Part shown: in pieces, positions 34,427 through 44,289 of the stretch
Layout of the letters: the number at the start of each line of letters is the position of its first letter
How positions within the stretch are numbered: the stretch's first letter is position 1
Source of the DNA: Marinobacterium arenosum
GTDB taxonomy: Bacteria > Pseudomonadota > Gammaproteobacteria > Pseudomonadales > Balneatricaceae
NCBI RefSeq assembly: GCF_019795155.1
Contig: NZ_JAILYN010000032.1
Span: 1-58,649 of the forward strand
Length of the DNA stretch: 58,649 nucleotides
Direction of reading: 5' to 3'
The notes under the pieces: model-generated
Seen by the model: the letters and a program-made list of their open reading frames with translations, nothing else
Databases searched by the model: none
Told to the model about the DNA's origin: nothing
Position numbers and translations under genes: made by a program

Positions 34427-34798
34427 CGGGCTCTCGACGGGCTCTATTGGAGCCGATTCTGTCGCCCGCGGAGCGAAGCCGGTCTGTCGCGGTCAGAGCC
34501 CGCTGTTACGGTATCCCTACGCTGCTGGAGCGGGTGTATATAAAACGTGGCTATCGGTAGCAGCTCGTTCGGCGGACGACCAAACCTGGGGGCTCGAAGC
34601 CGGCCGGCACTCCCGTTTTAACCGGCCTGAATTGTTACCGCTTGCGTTTGAGCGACGAACAGTAGCGAGTAACGGTATTGAGTTAACAGGGGCTCAGTAG
34701 AGCCGGCAGGCTCTCTGTAAACTCAGAACCGTTAACTGACTATCTTTTCACGAAGCTGCGAGAAACTGTTGTTGGCTCAACTTTATTAAGACTACTGC
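34427..34798. other. Intergenic region with REP fragment
   Basis: No ORF here looks coding. CTGTCGCGGTCAGAGCCCGC (from 34484) is one arm of the REP family seen at 10.1 and 17.0 kb, alone and without its partner arm. TTAACAGGGGCTC and GAACCGTTAACTG frame a T/A-balanced stretch (34690-34740) that may form a weak hairpin between the convergent BASS and queE genes. Confidence 0.5.
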
Positions 34799-35437
34799 TT
34801 ATTCGATCCCAAGCAGTTTGTGCAGCTGCAGGCTCAGTTTCCATTGTGGGTGTTGCAGGCAGTAGTTGACCGCATCCCGGGTATAAAGCTCGCGGGCCGG
34901 GCCGTCCATCGGCTGCAGGTAGAAATGGTCGAACGCCAATTCGCTGAACCGTTCCGGCAGGGCCAGTGGCTGCGGATAGACCAGCTTCAGCTCGTCACCG
35001 TGGGTGATCAGCAGTTCAGTGTCGGCTTTCGGGCTGACGCAGATCCAGTCGATCCGCTTCGGCAGCGGGCGGGTGCCGTTGGTTTCGATGGCCACTTCGA
35101 AACCGGCCTGGTGGCAGCGGTCGACCAGCATCTGGTCCAGCTGCAGTGCCGGCTCGCCGCCAGTGAAGATCACATAGGGGGTGCCGGCTTGCGCCGGGGT
35201 GGCCTGCCAGAGCTGCAGCAACCGTGCGACCAGCGCGTCGGCATCGGCGAACTTGTCGCCGTTATTGCCGTCGCTTCCGACGAAATCGGTATCGCAGAAA
35301 TCGCAGACCGCCTGGTCCCGGTCCTGCTCGCGACCGCTCCACAGGTTGCAGCCGGCAAAGCGGCAAAACAGCGCGGTGCGACCGCTCTGGGCGCCTTCGC
35401 CCTGCAAGCTGTAGAAGATCTCTTTGACTGTGTACAT
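34799..35437 (-). CDS. queE: 7-carboxy-7-deazaguanine synthase QueE
   Basis: QueE is a radical-SAM enzyme that converts CPH4 to CDG in queuosine and 7-deazaguanine synthesis. The 212-residue protein starts YTVKEIFYSLQGEGAQSGRT, typical of the family. The cluster cysteines are spaced C30-x14-C45-x2-C48 instead of the standard CxxxCxxC. This longer loop is known in one QueE subgroup, so it is not a defect. FTGGEPALQ and VAIETNGT follow. No other queuosine genes are in the window. Confidence 0.94.
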   Translation of the reverse strand: MYTVKEIFYSLQGEGAQSGRTALFCRFAGCNLWSGREQDRDQAVCDFCDTDFVGSDGNNGDKFADADALVARLLQLWQATPAQAGTPYVIFTGGEPALQLDQMLVDRCHQAGFEVAIETNGTRPLPKRIDWICVSPKADTELLITHGDELKLVYPQPLALPERFSELAFDHFYLQPMDGPARELYTRDAVNYCLQHPQWKLSLQLHKLLGIE

Positions 35438-35632
35438 CGATCGGGACTCTGGAAAAAGGCAACTCTGGAAAGAAGGCGCTAGTCTACCTTGCCGCCGCGC
35501 GACTGCAAGGGGCCTGCCGGTGGCTGCTCAGGCTGTTTTTCAGTATATCCGCTGGCGCTATCGCTTATCAGGTCGCTGATACGCGGCGGGCATGGGGTGG
35601 CGGGACGGCTGGCCATCCCGCGCAGTGGAAGC

Positions 35633-36550
35633 TCAGGCCTTGGCGTTCACATCGCCGCCGAAAGCGTGCAGCAGGGCGGGGATCAGCCGGGTCAGTTCCA
35701 GCCCCATCTGGGTCATATCGGTGTCGAAACGGGCCCACTCCTCGTCCTGGTATTCGCTGTCGAGCGACTCCTTCATCTGGTCGGTCAGTTTCAATCGCTT
35801 CAGGCTCAGGCTCTCATCCAGTACGAATCCGAGCTTCTCCTGCCACTCCATCGCCACCTTGACCACCCGCTTGCCGGCTTCGAGATGGGCGATGAACTCG
35901 TCGCTTTCCAGCTCCTGCCCCTTGATACGGATCACGCCGTTCTCGGCCAGGTTGTCGCGCAGTTCGCACTCGTCCATTACCGCCAGATCGACCGGGCGCT
36001 CCTGCGGCTGCTGCAGCCAGTGGCTCATCACCGCGGAGGGCGACTGGGCTACATCGGGCAGGGCCACCGGTAGCGAGCCCAGGGTGTTGCGCAACAGGTT
36101 CAGCAACTCTTCGGCCCGCTTATGGGCACTGGCGTCAACCATGATAAAACCCTGCTTCGGCGCGATCAGCGCCCGGGTTTGCTGGAAGCGGCTGAAGGCG
36201 CGCGGCAGCAGGTCGATGACCACCTCGTCCTTCAACTGGTCGCGCTCCTTGCGGTAGACCTTGCGAGCCTGCTCACGCTCGATGACCGCGACCTTCTCCT
36301 CGACCGCTTGGCGCACCACGCTGCCGGGCAGGATCTTCTCCTCCTTAAGAGCGCTGACCATCAGGAAACCGCTGACGCTGTGCAGCAGCGCGTCGCCCAG
36401 GCCGTTGCTGGCCGAGTTCCAGCCGTAGCGGGACAGCTCCTGGCTACCGCAGGGGGTAAAGGCCTGCTCGGCCAGCAGCTCCGTCAGCTGGTTTTCGCCG
36501 TATTCGAACGGCTCGGTCAGTTTGTAGAAGATCAGGTTCTTGAACCACAT
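35633..36550 (-). CDS. rdgC: Recombination-associated protein RdgC
   Basis: This 305-residue protein begins MWFKNLIFYKLTEPF, the characteristic RdgC N-terminus, and matches the family in length. RdgC forms a ring dimer that binds double-stranded DNA and limits RecA filament activity. ATG 36550 is the family start; the longer ORF upstream is not family-like. It is a single gene between intergenic regions. Confidence 0.95.
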   Translation of the reverse strand: MWFKNLIFYKLTEPFEYGENQLTELLAEQAFTPCGSQELSRYGWNSASNGLGDALLHSVSGFLMVSALKEEKILPGSVVRQAVEEKVAVIEREQARKVYRKERDQLKDEVVIDLLPRAFSRFQQTRALIAPKQGFIMVDASAHKRAEELLNLLRNTLGSLPVALPDVAQSPSAVMSHWLQQPQERPVDLAVMDECELRDNLAENGVIRIKGQELESDEFIAHLEAGKRVVKVAMEWQEKLGFVLDESLSLKRLKLTDQMKESLDSEYQDEEWARFDTDMTQMGLELTRLIPALLHAFGGDVNAKA

Positions 36551-37154
36551 GGAGAGGTGCCTTTTATTGCAATTGCTTGAAGTTCGCCTGCGGGCCGATT
36601 GCGGAGCGGCCGGCGTTCCGGGGCGAAATTGTAGAGCAGTTAACCAGGGTGGGCACATTTTTTTTGTCTCCAGCTGGAGAATGGCCCGTTCGGCTGGGTA
36701 TAGGCCGTCGGTGATAACTATGTGGAAGCGGGGCGTAGGATTAAACGCCGATCTACCCGTAGTAGCGTTCGGTTAAGTGGCTGGAACGATGGCTGTAGGG
36801 TCGACTCGGTGTGCCCTTTGGTTATTAGTCGACCAGGAGCCCGCAGGGCTCCACAACCGCCTGCGGTGGTACCCCCTACAAGGCTCTGCCACTCCTGATA
36901 GAGGCTTTGCTCAAGTCGCAAAGGCACATTGCCTTAAGTGAACATTATTATGATCAACCCGGCTATTACCGGAAATCAGAGCGATTAGCGGATGGGAACA
37001 AAAGAGCTGCTCACCCTGCCGGGCTGTTAGTCGGAAAAGAACTAGCAAATAACCGGAAAAGCGGCCAATGGCCGCTTTCGGGTATCAGTCCGCTACGTCG
37101 CTTATCGCTTTCAGCATGCGGCTTGTAAGCTCCCCGAAGGGGCATGGCAGACTG
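36551..37154. other. Intergenic region with repeat fragments and hairpins
   Basis: No coding ORF is supported. Near 36645 there is a broken GGTGGGCAC repeat. GGAGCCC-GCA-GGGCTCC (36836-36852) is a perfect short hairpin, with GGTCGACTC and AGTCGACC on its left side forming another pair (about 36799-36833). AAAGCGGCC-AAT-GGCCGCTTT (37058-37078) is a perfect 9-bp hairpin about 75 bp past the apt stop codon and could serve as its terminator, although the T run is short. Confidence 0.5.
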
Positions 37155-37697
37155 TTACAGACCTTCGTAGGCCAGCAGGGTATGTACCGGGATACCGGCT
37201 TCCTGAATACGGGAGGAGCCCTGCAGGTCGGGCAGGTCGATCAACGCGGCCGCTTCGGTGACACTGGCGCCGAGCTTCTTGATCAGGGTGCTGGCGGCGA
37301 GGATGGTGCCACCGGTGGCGATCAGGTCGTCGAAGATTAGTACCTTGTCGCCTTTGGCGACCGAATCCAGCTGCATCTCGACCACCGAGCTGCCGTATTC
37401 CAGCTGATACTCTTCGTGGATGGTTTCGCCGGGCAGCTTGCCTTTCTTACGTACCAGCACCAGCGGAATGCCCAGCTGATAGGCCATGATCGAGCTGATC
37501 AGGAAGCCGCGGGCGTCGATGCTGGCGATATGGGTGATTTCGCTGTCGATATATCGCTGGATCAGGGCGTCGGAGACCATGCGGAGCGCTTTCGGATCTT
37601 TGAAGATCGGTGTGATGTCTCGGAACATCACGCCCGGTTCCGGCCAGTCTTGGATGGTTCGAATGACGGACTTTACATAGCACTCGTCATAGGACAT
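37155..37697 (-). CDS. apt: Adenine phosphoribosyltransferase
   Basis: The 180-residue enzyme salvages adenine to AMP with PRPP. The PRPP-binding motif VLIFDDLIATGGT lies near residues 118-130, the adenine-side stretch RDITPIFKDP near 26, and ARGFLISS and KLPGETIHEEY are also family hallmarks. It is downstream of anr on the same strand, the same order as in Pseudomonas, but with about 185 bp between. Confidence 0.96.
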   Translation of the reverse strand: MSYDECYVKSVIRTIQDWPEPGVMFRDITPIFKDPKALRMVSDALIQRYIDSEITHIASIDARGFLISSIMAYQLGIPLVLVRKKGKLPGETIHEEYQLEYGSSVVEMQLDSVAKGDKVLIFDDLIATGGTILAASTLIKKLGASVTEAAALIDLPDLQGSSRIQEAGIPVHTLLAYEGL

Positions 37698-37831
37698 GGA
37701 TCTCTCCTTGGTGAATCAAAAAGGTCGTCAGGTTAGTTGATATGGCTCAATGTCAGATCAGGAGCCGAAAGAGTCTAATAGGGGCGTTGGGTTACACATT
37801 GAGATGGCTACTTCATTGTGCAACTATTTTG

Positions 37832-37863
37832 GCGTCCACGGCATGGCTGTGGACGCTTTTTTA
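37832..37863 (+). terminator. Plus-strand terminator-like hairpin between anr and apt
   Basis: A perfect 8-bp stem GCGTCCAC/GTGGACGC with a 9-nt loop is followed by TTTTTTATT on the plus strand. Both flanking genes are on the minus strand, where no T run follows the hairpin. It therefore looks like a terminator for an unannotated plus-strand transcript. Confidence 0.55.
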
Positions 37864-37881
37864 TTGGCAAGCAGGAAGGGT

Positions 37882-38661
37882 TCAGCCGGCCTGGCTGCTG
37901 TCGCTTTCTCCGGCTTCACCCATCGGGCATTCGCCGGACAGCCGGTACAGCTCCTGCAGGTCCTGCAGTTCCACCTCCTTGCCGTCAACCCGGATCAGGT
38001 TGTTCTTCTGGAAGCGGGTAAAGATACGGCTGACCGTTTCCACCGCCAGGCCCAGGTAGTTGCCGATTTCGTTGCGAGACATCGACAGCCGGAAGTTGGC
38101 CGCAGAGTAGCCGCGCTGCTTGAAACGCTGCGACAGTTTGACCAGGAAGGTGGCGACCCGCTCCTCGGCGTTCTTCTTCGACAGCAACAGCATCATCTGT
38201 TGCTCGTCGCGGATCTCCTTGCTCATGGTGCGCAGGATCTGGCGGCGCAGTTCCGGCAGCTGGCCGGACAGGTCGTCGAGTCGCTCGAATGGAATTTCGC
38301 AGACCGAGGTGGTTTCCAGCACCTTGGCCGATACCGGGTACTGTTGACTGTCGAAGCCGCTCAGGCCAACCAGTTCACCCGGGAAATAGAAACCGGTGAT
38401 CTGCTCCTCACCCTCATTGGTGATGGTATAGCTTTTGATGGTGCCGGCCCGTACCGCATAGACCGATGAGAACGGTTCTCCCTGGTGGAACAGGTGGTCG
38501 CCTTTCTTCAGCGGGCGACTCTTCTCGATGATGTTGTCGAGACGTTCCATTTCAGTCATGTTGAGGGAGACCGGTAAACAGAGCGAACTCAAACTACAGG
38601 TACTGCAATGAGCCTGTTGTAGACTACGCAGCTTCCCTTCCGTCGCTTTAATTTCACTCAT
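37882..38661 (-). CDS. anr: Anaerobic/microaerobic regulator Anr (Fnr family)
   Basis: This 259-residue CRP/FNR-family activator has cysteine ligands for an oxygen-labile [4Fe-4S] cluster at C19, C22, C28 and C121 (in [17 protein letters not shown]). The cNMP-like beta-roll spans about 45-150, and the helix-turn-helix has [20 protein letters not shown]. The sequence is closer to Pseudomonas Anr than to E. coli Fnr. ATG 38661 gives the normal N-terminus. Likely targets in this window are hemN and the cco cluster, which have TTGAT-N4-ATCAA boxes. Confidence 0.95.
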   Translation of the reverse strand: MSEIKATEGKLRSLQQAHCSTCSLSSLCLPVSLNMTEMERLDNIIEKSRPLKKGDHLFHQGEPFSSVYAVRAGTIKSYTITNEGEEQITGFYFPGELVGLSGFDSQQYPVSAKVLETTSVCEIPFERLDDLSGQLPELRRQILRTMSKEIRDEQQMMLLLSKKNAEERVATFLVKLSQRFKQRGYSAANFRLSMSRNEIGNYLGLAVETVSRIFTRFQKNNLIRVDGKEVELQDLQELYRLSGECPMGEAGESDSSQAG

Positions 38662-38760
38662 AGGACAGGCCCTGCTTGATTCGTTAGTACACATTGTTTT
38701 GATTTGGCTACGCGGATGATTATGAAACATTTCCCGGTAGCCGGGAAGGGTGGGCTGTTT

Positions 38761-38905
38761 AACAAGCTGTTTAAAAAACTACCTGCGTTGCCATCACTGC
38801 GTCAAAAATCGGCTCAATTCGGTCATTTATAACGCATAAACTCCCTTATTTCGCCGATTTTTTTCTTGTGCTGGCTGCCTCGCCAACGTTTTTCAACAGC
38901 CTGTT
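38761..38905. repeat. Inverted-repeat element (MITE-like) between hemN and anr
   Basis: The ends AACAAGCTGTTTAAAAAACT (38761) and, on the minus strand, AACAGGCTGTTGAAAAACGT (from 38905) form about 19-bp imperfect inverted repeats. An inner inverted pair CAAAAATCGGC/GCCGATTTTTT (38803, 38853) carries A and T tracts on both sides, like a bidirectional terminator. The right end overlaps the hemN stop codon. The element is 145 bp with no ORF. Confidence 0.6.
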
Positions 38906-40295
38906 AAATGATGCGCGAGAAGCCGCGGGTCGGCTGCTGCTTTGGTATATAGGCGTCGAATGCCATGCAGATGCGGCGGATCAGCAGACGGCCCTGCGGC
39001 GTGACGTTGATGCCCGCCGGGCTCAGCGAGATCAGGCCGTCGTCGGCGAACTGGTTAAGCTCGGCCTGTTCCGCCTGGAAGTATTGCTGGAAATCCAGTC
39101 CGAACTGCTGTTCGACAGTGGCGAAATCCAACTGGAAATGGCAGATCAGCTGTTTGATTACCTCACGGCGGATCTGGTCGTCACGGCTCAGGCTGACGCC
39201 GCGCTTGATGGCGTGGCCACGGGTTTCGATGGCGTTGCTGTAAGCGGCGATCTCGTGTTCGTTCTGGTAGTAGACGCTGCCCACCTGGCTGATGGCGGAC
39301 ACCCCCATGGCGACCAGGTCGCAGTCGGCGTGGGTGGTATAACCCTGGAAGTTGCGGTGCAGCTGACCGTTGCGCTGGGCGATCGCCAGTTCGTCGTCCG
39401 GTTTGGCAAAGTGGTCCATGCCGATATAGACGTAGCCGGCATCGAGCAGTTTGCGGATGGTGCCCTCCAGGATTGCCAGCTTGGTTTCCGGGCTCGGCAG
39501 GGTGGCGGCATCGATATGCTTCTGTGAGCGGAACCGGTCCGGCATATGGGCGTAGTTGAAGATTGACAGCCGGTCCGGCGACATCTCGATCACCGTGTCC
39601 AGGGTGTCGCTGAAGCTCTCTACGCTCTGGTAGGGCAGGCCGTAGATCAGGTCGATATTGATCGAGCGGAAGCCGGCCCGGCGGGCGTTGTCCAGCACCG
39701 CCTGGGTTTGTTCGGTGCTCTGCACCCGGTTTACCGCCTGCTGGACCCTGTGTTGTACATCCTGTACCCCCAGGCTGATCCGGTTGAAGCCGATCTCGCG
39801 CAGTACCTTGATGGTGTCGGCGGAGGCTTCGCGCGGGTCGATCTCGATCGAGTAATCGCCCTTGTCGTCGTCACGCAGCTTGAAATGGCGCCCCATCTCG
39901 GTCATCAGTTCGACCATCTGCTGGTCGCTGATGAAGGTCGGCGTGCCGCCGCCCCAGTGCAGCTGGTTGACGATCCGGTCGCCGGCATACCACTCGGCCA
40001 GCTGAGCCATCTCGCGATAGACGGTATCCAGATACGGCTGCGCCTTCTTGCGATTGCGGGTGATTACCTTGTTGCAGGCGCAGTAGTAGCAGACATGGGC
40101 ACAGAACGGGATATGTACGTACAGCGAAAGCGGCCCGTTGTTGTCGGCGCTGTTGCGACCGGTCTCGACCAGCTGCGCGGACGACAGCAGTGGATCGAAC
40201 TGCAAGGCGGTCGGGTAGGAGGTGTAGCGCGGGCCGGCCAGGTCGTAGCGCTTGATCAGATCGAGATCCCATTGGATCAGGTTGGAGTTATCCAC
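38904..40295 (-). CDS. hemN: Oxygen-independent coproporphyrinogen III oxidase HemN
   Basis: This radical-SAM enzyme makes protoporphyrinogen IX without oxygen. The 463-residue protein has the cluster motif IPFCAHVCYYCACNK (C65, C69, C72), HWGGGTPTF for SAM binding, and the HemN-type N-terminus RYDLAGPRYTSYPTA. It is full length. A perfect Anr box lies 127 bp upstream, which fits haem synthesis at low oxygen. The stop codon sits on the end of the 38761 repeat element. Confidence 0.96.
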   Translation of the reverse strand: MDNSNLIQWDLDLIKRYDLAGPRYTSYPTALQFDPLLSSAQLVETGRNSADNNGPLSLYVHIPFCAHVCYYCACNKVITRNRKKAQPYLDTVYREMAQLAEWYAGDRIVNQLHWGGGTPTFISDQQMVELMTEMGRHFKLRDDDKGDYSIEIDPREASADTIKVLREIGFNRISLGVQDVQHRVQQAVNRVQSTEQTQAVLDNARRAGFRSINIDLIYGLPYQSVESFSDTLDTVIEMSPDRLSIFNYAHMPDRFRSQKHIDAATLPSPETKLAILEGTIRKLLDAGYVYIGMDHFAKPDDELAIAQRNGQLHRNFQGYTTHADCDLVAMGVSAISQVGSVYYQNEHEIAAYSNAIETRGHAIKRGVSLSRDDQIRREVIKQLICHFQLDFATVEQQFGLDFQQYFQAEQAELNQFADDGLISLSPAGINVTPQGRLLIRRICMAFDAYIPKQQPTRGFSRII

Positions 40296-40328
40296 GGACG
40301 TACATACCTTGAGTTAGATGAACGGCGG

Positions 40329-40400
40329 CAGCCTGTCGGACCGAGCACTGATCTACTGAGCTATGATCGGTCAAGCCCGACTGACTGCTGGTCAGTGTAT
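40329..40400. repeat. Compact palindromic repeat (CAGCCTGTCGGAC class)
   Basis: CAGCCTGTCGGACCGAGCAC (40330) and GGTCAAGCCCGACTGACTGC (40369) are the two arms also seen further apart at 904-1115, and singly near 21316. It lies in the hemN promoter region, between the start codon and the Anr box. Confidence 0.5.
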
Positions 40401-40421
40401 TCGCCGGACGAACGGTCGGCC

Positions 40422-40435
40422 TTGATATCGATCAA
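40422..40435 (-). promoter_or_regulatory. Anr/Fnr box upstream of hemN
   Basis: TTGATATCGATCAA is a perfect Fnr/Anr dyad (TTGAT-N4-ATCAA). It lies 127 bp ahead of the hemN start and overlaps the last codon and stop of the TauE/SafE-like gene. Since hemN is a standard Anr target, activation of hemN is the likely function. Confidence 0.85.
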
Positions 40436-41100
40436 GCTTGCAGCAGGCCGCGCCAGGGGATTGTAAACAGGCCGAACAGGATGATCAGCAGGCCGAACAG
40501 CTGCTGGGTCAGCCGGCGCTGCAGCAGTTGCTGCATCTGTTGCGCCAGCAGGCCGGTCAGCAGCAGTGCCGGCAGGGTACCGGCGCCGAAGCCGGCCATC
40601 AGCAGCGCGCTCTGCTGCCAGCTGCCGGCGGCGGAGGCCCAGATCAGGGTGCTGTAGACCAGGCCGCAGGGCAGCCAGCCCCAGACGGCACCCAGCGCAA
40701 ACGCCTGCGGCAGCGTGCGGGCCGGCAGCAGGTTTCGCGCCAGCGGTTGGATCAGTCGCCACAGTTGGCCGCCGAGCCGCTCCAGCCGCAGCAGGCCCTG
40801 CCACCACTGGCCGATGTAGAGTCCCATGACGATCAGCATCAGGCCGGCCAGGCTGCGTAGCGCCAGCATCACCGGCTGGTCGCGCAGTAGCCAGCTGAGG
40901 CTGCCGACCAGTGCGCCGGCGAGGCTGTAGCTGAGGATACGGCCGCCGTTATAGCCCAGCAGCATCAAACCGCGTTGGCTCTGCTGTGGGGTGCCCAGCG
41001 CCACGCCGGCGGCGATACCGCCGCACATACCCAGGCAGTGGCCGCCGCCGAGCAGGCCCAGCAGCAGCGCGGTGGTCAGTGCCAGCGGATCAGCGGTCAT
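40432..41100 (-). CDS. TauE/SafE-like (UreH-type) membrane protein of the cco cluster
   Basis: This 222-residue protein has about six membrane segments and an early GGGHCLGMCGG motif with His, Met and Cys that could bind copper. It is annotated in related genomes as sulfite exporter TauE/SafE or UreH-like. Its place next to ccoS and ccoI is conserved in pseudomonads, so a role in copper delivery to the cbb3 oxidase is likely by context only. Its start overlaps ccoS by 11 bp. Confidence 0.82.
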   Translation of the reverse strand: MTADPLALTTALLLGLLGGGHCLGMCGGIAAGVALGTPQQSQRGLMLLGYNGGRILSYSLAGALVGSLSWLLRDQPVMLALRSLAGLMLIVMGLYIGQWWQGLLRLERLGGQLWRLIQPLARNLLPARTLPQAFALGAVWGWLPCGLVYSTLIWASAAGSWQQSALLMAGFGAGTLPALLLTGLLAQQMQQLLQRRLTQQLFGLLIILFGLFTIPWRGLLQA

Positions 41101-41275
41101 CGCGCTGTGGCTTGGCGTCGTCCGGGATCAGCTTGTCATCATCCTCGTAGAGGATGCTGTGGGCCGGGCTTTCCAGGTCGTCGAACTGGCCGCTGTTGAC
41201 GCTCCAGAAGAACGCCCAGGTGGCACAGGACACCAGGATGATGGCGATCGGGATCAGAAGGTAGATGATATCCAT
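41090..41275 (-). CDS. ccoS: cbb3 oxidase assembly protein CcoS
   Basis: This 61-residue protein has one N-terminal membrane segment (MDIIYLLIPIAIILVSCATWAF is its start) and an acidic tail with FDDLESPAHSILYEDD, the diagnostic stretch of CcoS. It is needed to insert cofactors into the cbb3 catalytic subunit. It lies 7 bp after ccoI and overlaps the next gene. Confidence 0.93.
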   Translation of the reverse strand: MDIIYLLIPIAIILVSCATWAFFWSVNSGQFDDLESPAHSILYEDDDKLIPDDAKPQRDDR

Positions 41276-41282
41276 GCTGAGC

Positions 41283-43754
41283 CTAACGGGGGTTGAGGGA
41301 TCGCTGAGAGTTTACCGCATTGCGGCGCTTCAGTTTAGAGAGCCGCAATGCATTGCCGACCACCACCAGCGAGCTGGCCGACATGCCGATCGCCGCCATG
41401 TAGGGAGCGATGAAGCCCAGCGCCGCCAATGGCAGCGCCAGCAGGTTATAGCTCAACGACCAGATCAGGTTCTGGCTGATGATGCGGCGGCTGCGACGGG
41501 ACAGCTGCACGGCGTCGACCAGTCGGCGCAGGTCGCCGCTGATCAGCACCGCATCGGCATTGGTCTTGGCCAGGTCGCTGGCGCTGCCCATGGCGATCGA
41601 GGTCTGGGCGCCGGCCAGTACCGGAATATCGTTGATGCCGTCGCCGACCATGATCAGTTGTGCGCCTTCGGCCTGCAACGCAGCCACGTGCTGCAGCTTC
41701 TGCTCCGGAGTGACGCCGCTGGTGACCCGGTCGATGCCGAGCTGTGCCGCGATCTCCTGTACCGCCGCGGAGCTGTCGCCGGTCAGCATTTCGCACTGCA
41801 GCCCCAATGCACGCAGCTGGTCGAGCGCTTCGCGCGCTTCGCGACGCAACTGGTCGTCGATGCGGAACCAGGCCAACGGTGCCTGTTCCGAGCAGAGCAA
41901 CAGCCATTGGCCGGCTTCGCTCGGCTGGGCTGGGCAGTCCGCCGGGCAGAGGGCGCTGGCGTAGTCGGCCTGGCCGATCCGGTAGCGGATGCCGTCGATC
42001 TGTCCCTCCAGCCCCTTGCCGAGGGTGGCACTGATCTCGCTGGCCGGTTGTTGCGGTTGCAGGTGGTGGAAGGCGCGGGCGATCGGGTGTTCCGAATGCT
42101 GTTCCAGCGCCGCCGCCAGCTGCTCACACTGCTGCCGGTCCAGCGCGGCCAGTGGCTGGGTGCTCTGCAACCTCAGGTTGCCTTCGGTCAGGGTGCCGGT
42201 CTTGTCGAACACGATATGGGTGGCCTTGGACAGGCTCTCCAGCACATGACCGCGGGTGATCAGGAAGCCGTGCTGGCGCAGGGTGCCGGTGGCGGCGGTC
42301 AAGGCGGTCGGGGTGGCCAGCGACAGCGCGCAGGGGCAGGTGACCACCAGTACCGACAGGGTTATCCAGAAGGCGTGCTCCGGGGTGATCAGCCACCAGC
42401 TGACGCCGACCACCAGTGCGGTGATCAGTACTGCCGCGACGAAATAGCTGGCGACCCGGTCGGCCAGCCGGGCGACCTGGGGTTTCTCCTCGTGGGCCCG
42501 TTCCAGCAGCCGCACGATGGCGGACAACTTGGATTCGGCACCGACTTCAGCAACCCGGATCAACAGCGGGTTCTCCACGTTGATGGTGCCGCCGACCACG
42601 TTGTCGCCGCACTGCTTGTGGATCGGCAGGTATTCGCCGGTCAGCGCCGATTCGTCGACCGAACTGTGGCCCTGTTCGATGATGCCATCGGCCGGCAGGG
42701 TCTGGCCGGGGCGGACCCGTACCAGGTCGCCGGACTGCAGTTGATCGGCCGAGACCAGTTCCTCTTCGCCGTCACGCAGCCGCAGGGCGCTGGTCGGCAA
42801 CAGGTTCAGCAACGCGTTGCCGGCCCGGCCGGTACGGTGACGGGCCTTCATCTCCAGGAAGCGGCCGATCAGCAGGAAGAAGGTGAACATGGTCACCGAA
42901 TCGAAGTAGATCTCGCCGCTGTTGGTAACGGTGGCCCAGATGCTGGCCAGGTAGGCGCCACCGATCGCCAGCGAGACCGGTACGTCCATGCTGAGCTGAC
43001 GGGTACGCAGGTCGCGCAGGGCGGCTGTGAAGAACGGTCGGGCGGCGTAGAGCACCACCGGGGTGGCAATGATCAGGCTGGTCCAGCGGATAAACGCTTG
43101 GTACTGCTGCTCGATCCCCTGCAGGGTGCCGGCGTAAAGCGCAATCGCCATCATCATCACCTGCATCATGCCAAGCCCGGCGATGCCGAGCCGACGGATC
43201 GCCCGTTTCTGCTCCTGGGCCAGCAACTGTTCCTCTTTATCGGGATGGAACGGGTGGGCCTGGTAGCCGATCCGGTAGATCTCGCCGAGCAGGGTGCTGA
43301 GTTCGATCTGCTCCGGTGACCACTGGATCCGGGCGCGATGGTTGGTCAGGTTGACGGACGCCTTGTTGACGCCGTCCAATCCCTGCAGGTGGTGCTCCAG
43401 CAACCAGACGCAGGCGGCACAGGTGATGCCGTCGATGACCAGGATCGCTTCCAATCCGGCGTCGCACTGGTTTACGAAACTGCGCTGGACCTCCGGCTGG
43501 TTGTACAGCGCCAGCTCCTGCTGCAACGGCTCCGGCAGTTGACGGCTGCTGAACTCGGGCGAGTTGCCCGGCTGGGTACGGTGCCGGTAGTAGGTGTCCA
43601 GGCCGCTGCCGACGATGGTTTCCGCCACCGCCAGGCAGCCGGGGCAGCACATCCGCCGCGGCTGGCCGTCGATGAGGGTAATGAAATCGGTACTTTCTGG
43701 CACCTGCAGCCCGCAGTGGTAGCAGGGCTCCGCCACCCGATCCGTTACTGCCAT
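41283..43754 (-). CDS. ccoI: Copper-translocating P1B-type ATPase CcoI (FixI)
   Basis: This 823-residue pump supplies copper for cbb3 oxidase. An N-terminal Cys cluster (CYHCG, CCPGC) is followed by a heavy-metal-associated domain with GITCAAC (109-115). Eight membrane segments include the ion-site CPC (473-475). The phosphorylation site is DKTGT (D517), with [12 protein letters not shown] in the hinge. The size and layout match FixI/CcoI. It starts 3 bp after ccoH. A large ORF on the opposite strand (41265-43319) is a shadow of this gene. Confidence 0.96.
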   Translation of the reverse strand: MAVTDRVAEPCYHCGLQVPESTDFITLIDGQPRRMCCPGCLAVAETIVGSGLDTYYRHRTQPGNSPEFSSRQLPEPLQQELALYNQPEVQRSFVNQCDAGLEAILVIDGITCAACVWLLEHHLQGLDGVNKASVNLTNHRARIQWSPEQIELSTLLGEIYRIGYQAHPFHPDKEEQLLAQEQKRAIRRLGIAGLGMMQVMMMAIALYAGTLQGIEQQYQAFIRWTSLIIATPVVLYAARPFFTAALRDLRTRQLSMDVPVSLAIGGAYLASIWATVTNSGEIYFDSVTMFTFFLLIGRFLEMKARHRTGRAGNALLNLLPTSALRLRDGEEELVSADQLQSGDLVRVRPGQTLPADGIIEQGHSSVDESALTGEYLPIHKQCGDNVVGGTINVENPLLIRVAEVGAESKLSAIVRLLERAHEEKPQVARLADRVASYFVAAVLITALVVGVSWWLITPEHAFWITLSVLVVTCPCALSLATPTALTAATGTLRQHGFLITRGHVLESLSKATHIVFDKTGTLTEGNLRLQSTQPLAALDRQQCEQLAAALEQHSEHPIARAFHHLQPQQPASEISATLGKGLEGQIDGIRYRIGQADYASALCPADCPAQPSEAGQWLLLCSEQAPLAWFRIDDQLRREAREALDQLRALGLQCEMLTGDSSAAVQEIAAQLGIDRVTSGVTPEQKLQHVAALQAEGAQLIMVGDGINDIPVLAGAQTSIAMGSASDLAKTNADAVLISGDLRRLVDAVQLSRRSRRIISQNLIWSLSYNLLALPLAALGFIAPYMAAIGMSASSLVVVGNALRLSKLKRRNAVNSQRSLNPR

Positions 43755-43757
43755 CGA

Positions 43758-44276
43758 TCAATTTCCGGTCGGATTGATCTGGAAGGTGCGCTGGTCAAAC
43801 GGCGGCAGAATTTCGCTGCGTAGGCTCCAGCTCTGGTCCTGCGGGGTGATGACTAGATAACGCTTGCCTTGCAGCGCGCTACGCAGGCTGCCGCGGTAGG
43901 CATGGCTGCCGGGAATCTGGCGCAGGGTGACCGGGTAATCATACTGCTGATGGGTCGGGTGGATCAGCTCCATGGTGATCTGTTCCGGCCACTGTTGCGG
44001 CTGGCCGGTCAGCTGCAACACCAGGTCGCCGGTCAGGTTGTCGACCGTCAGCGTTCCTTTGATGCCGAGGTCGGCCGCCGCCAGTGTCTTGCTGCTGTCC
44101 CGTTCGAAACCCCGGGCGACCTTGTAGTAGTCGTCCTTCACCAGCCCGTCGGCGGTGATGATCGACAGGTAGAGGAAAAAGGTGCCATAGATGAACACCG
44201 CGATCAGCGGGGCCAGGATAAACCACAGCCAGGGCTGCTTGTACCAGGGGGCGACGGCAGGATTCTGCTTACTCAT
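43758..44276 (-). CDS. ccoH: cbb3 oxidase assembly protein CcoH (FixH)
   Basis: This 172-residue protein has one N-terminal membrane segment (PWLWFILAPLIAVFIYGTFF) and a periplasmic beta-rich domain; the DDYYKVARGFERD stretch after the membrane anchor is typical of FixH. It stabilises cbb3 assembly together with CcoI. It is the first gene of the ccoHIS operon, with a terminator of ccoG between. Confidence 0.93.
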   Translation of the reverse strand: MSKQNPAVAPWYKQPWLWFILAPLIAVFIYGTFFLYLSIITADGLVKDDYYKVARGFERDSSKTLAAADLGIKGTLTVDNLTGDLVLQLTGQPQQWPEQITMELIHPTHQQYDYPVTLRQIPGSHAYRGSLRSALQGKRYLVITPQDQSWSLRSEILPPFDQRTFQINPTGN

Positions 44277-44289
44277 ATAAATCCTTCAA

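Noticed and set aside
34799-35437. QueE with a broken cluster motif
   Set aside because: The C-x14-C-x2-C spacing is a known QueE variant, not a lost motif.
41265-43319. 684-codon ORF on the plus strand
   Set aside because: Antisense shadow of ccoI; low-complexity Gln/Gly/Val-rich translation with no family features, while ccoI has all P-type ATPase motifs.
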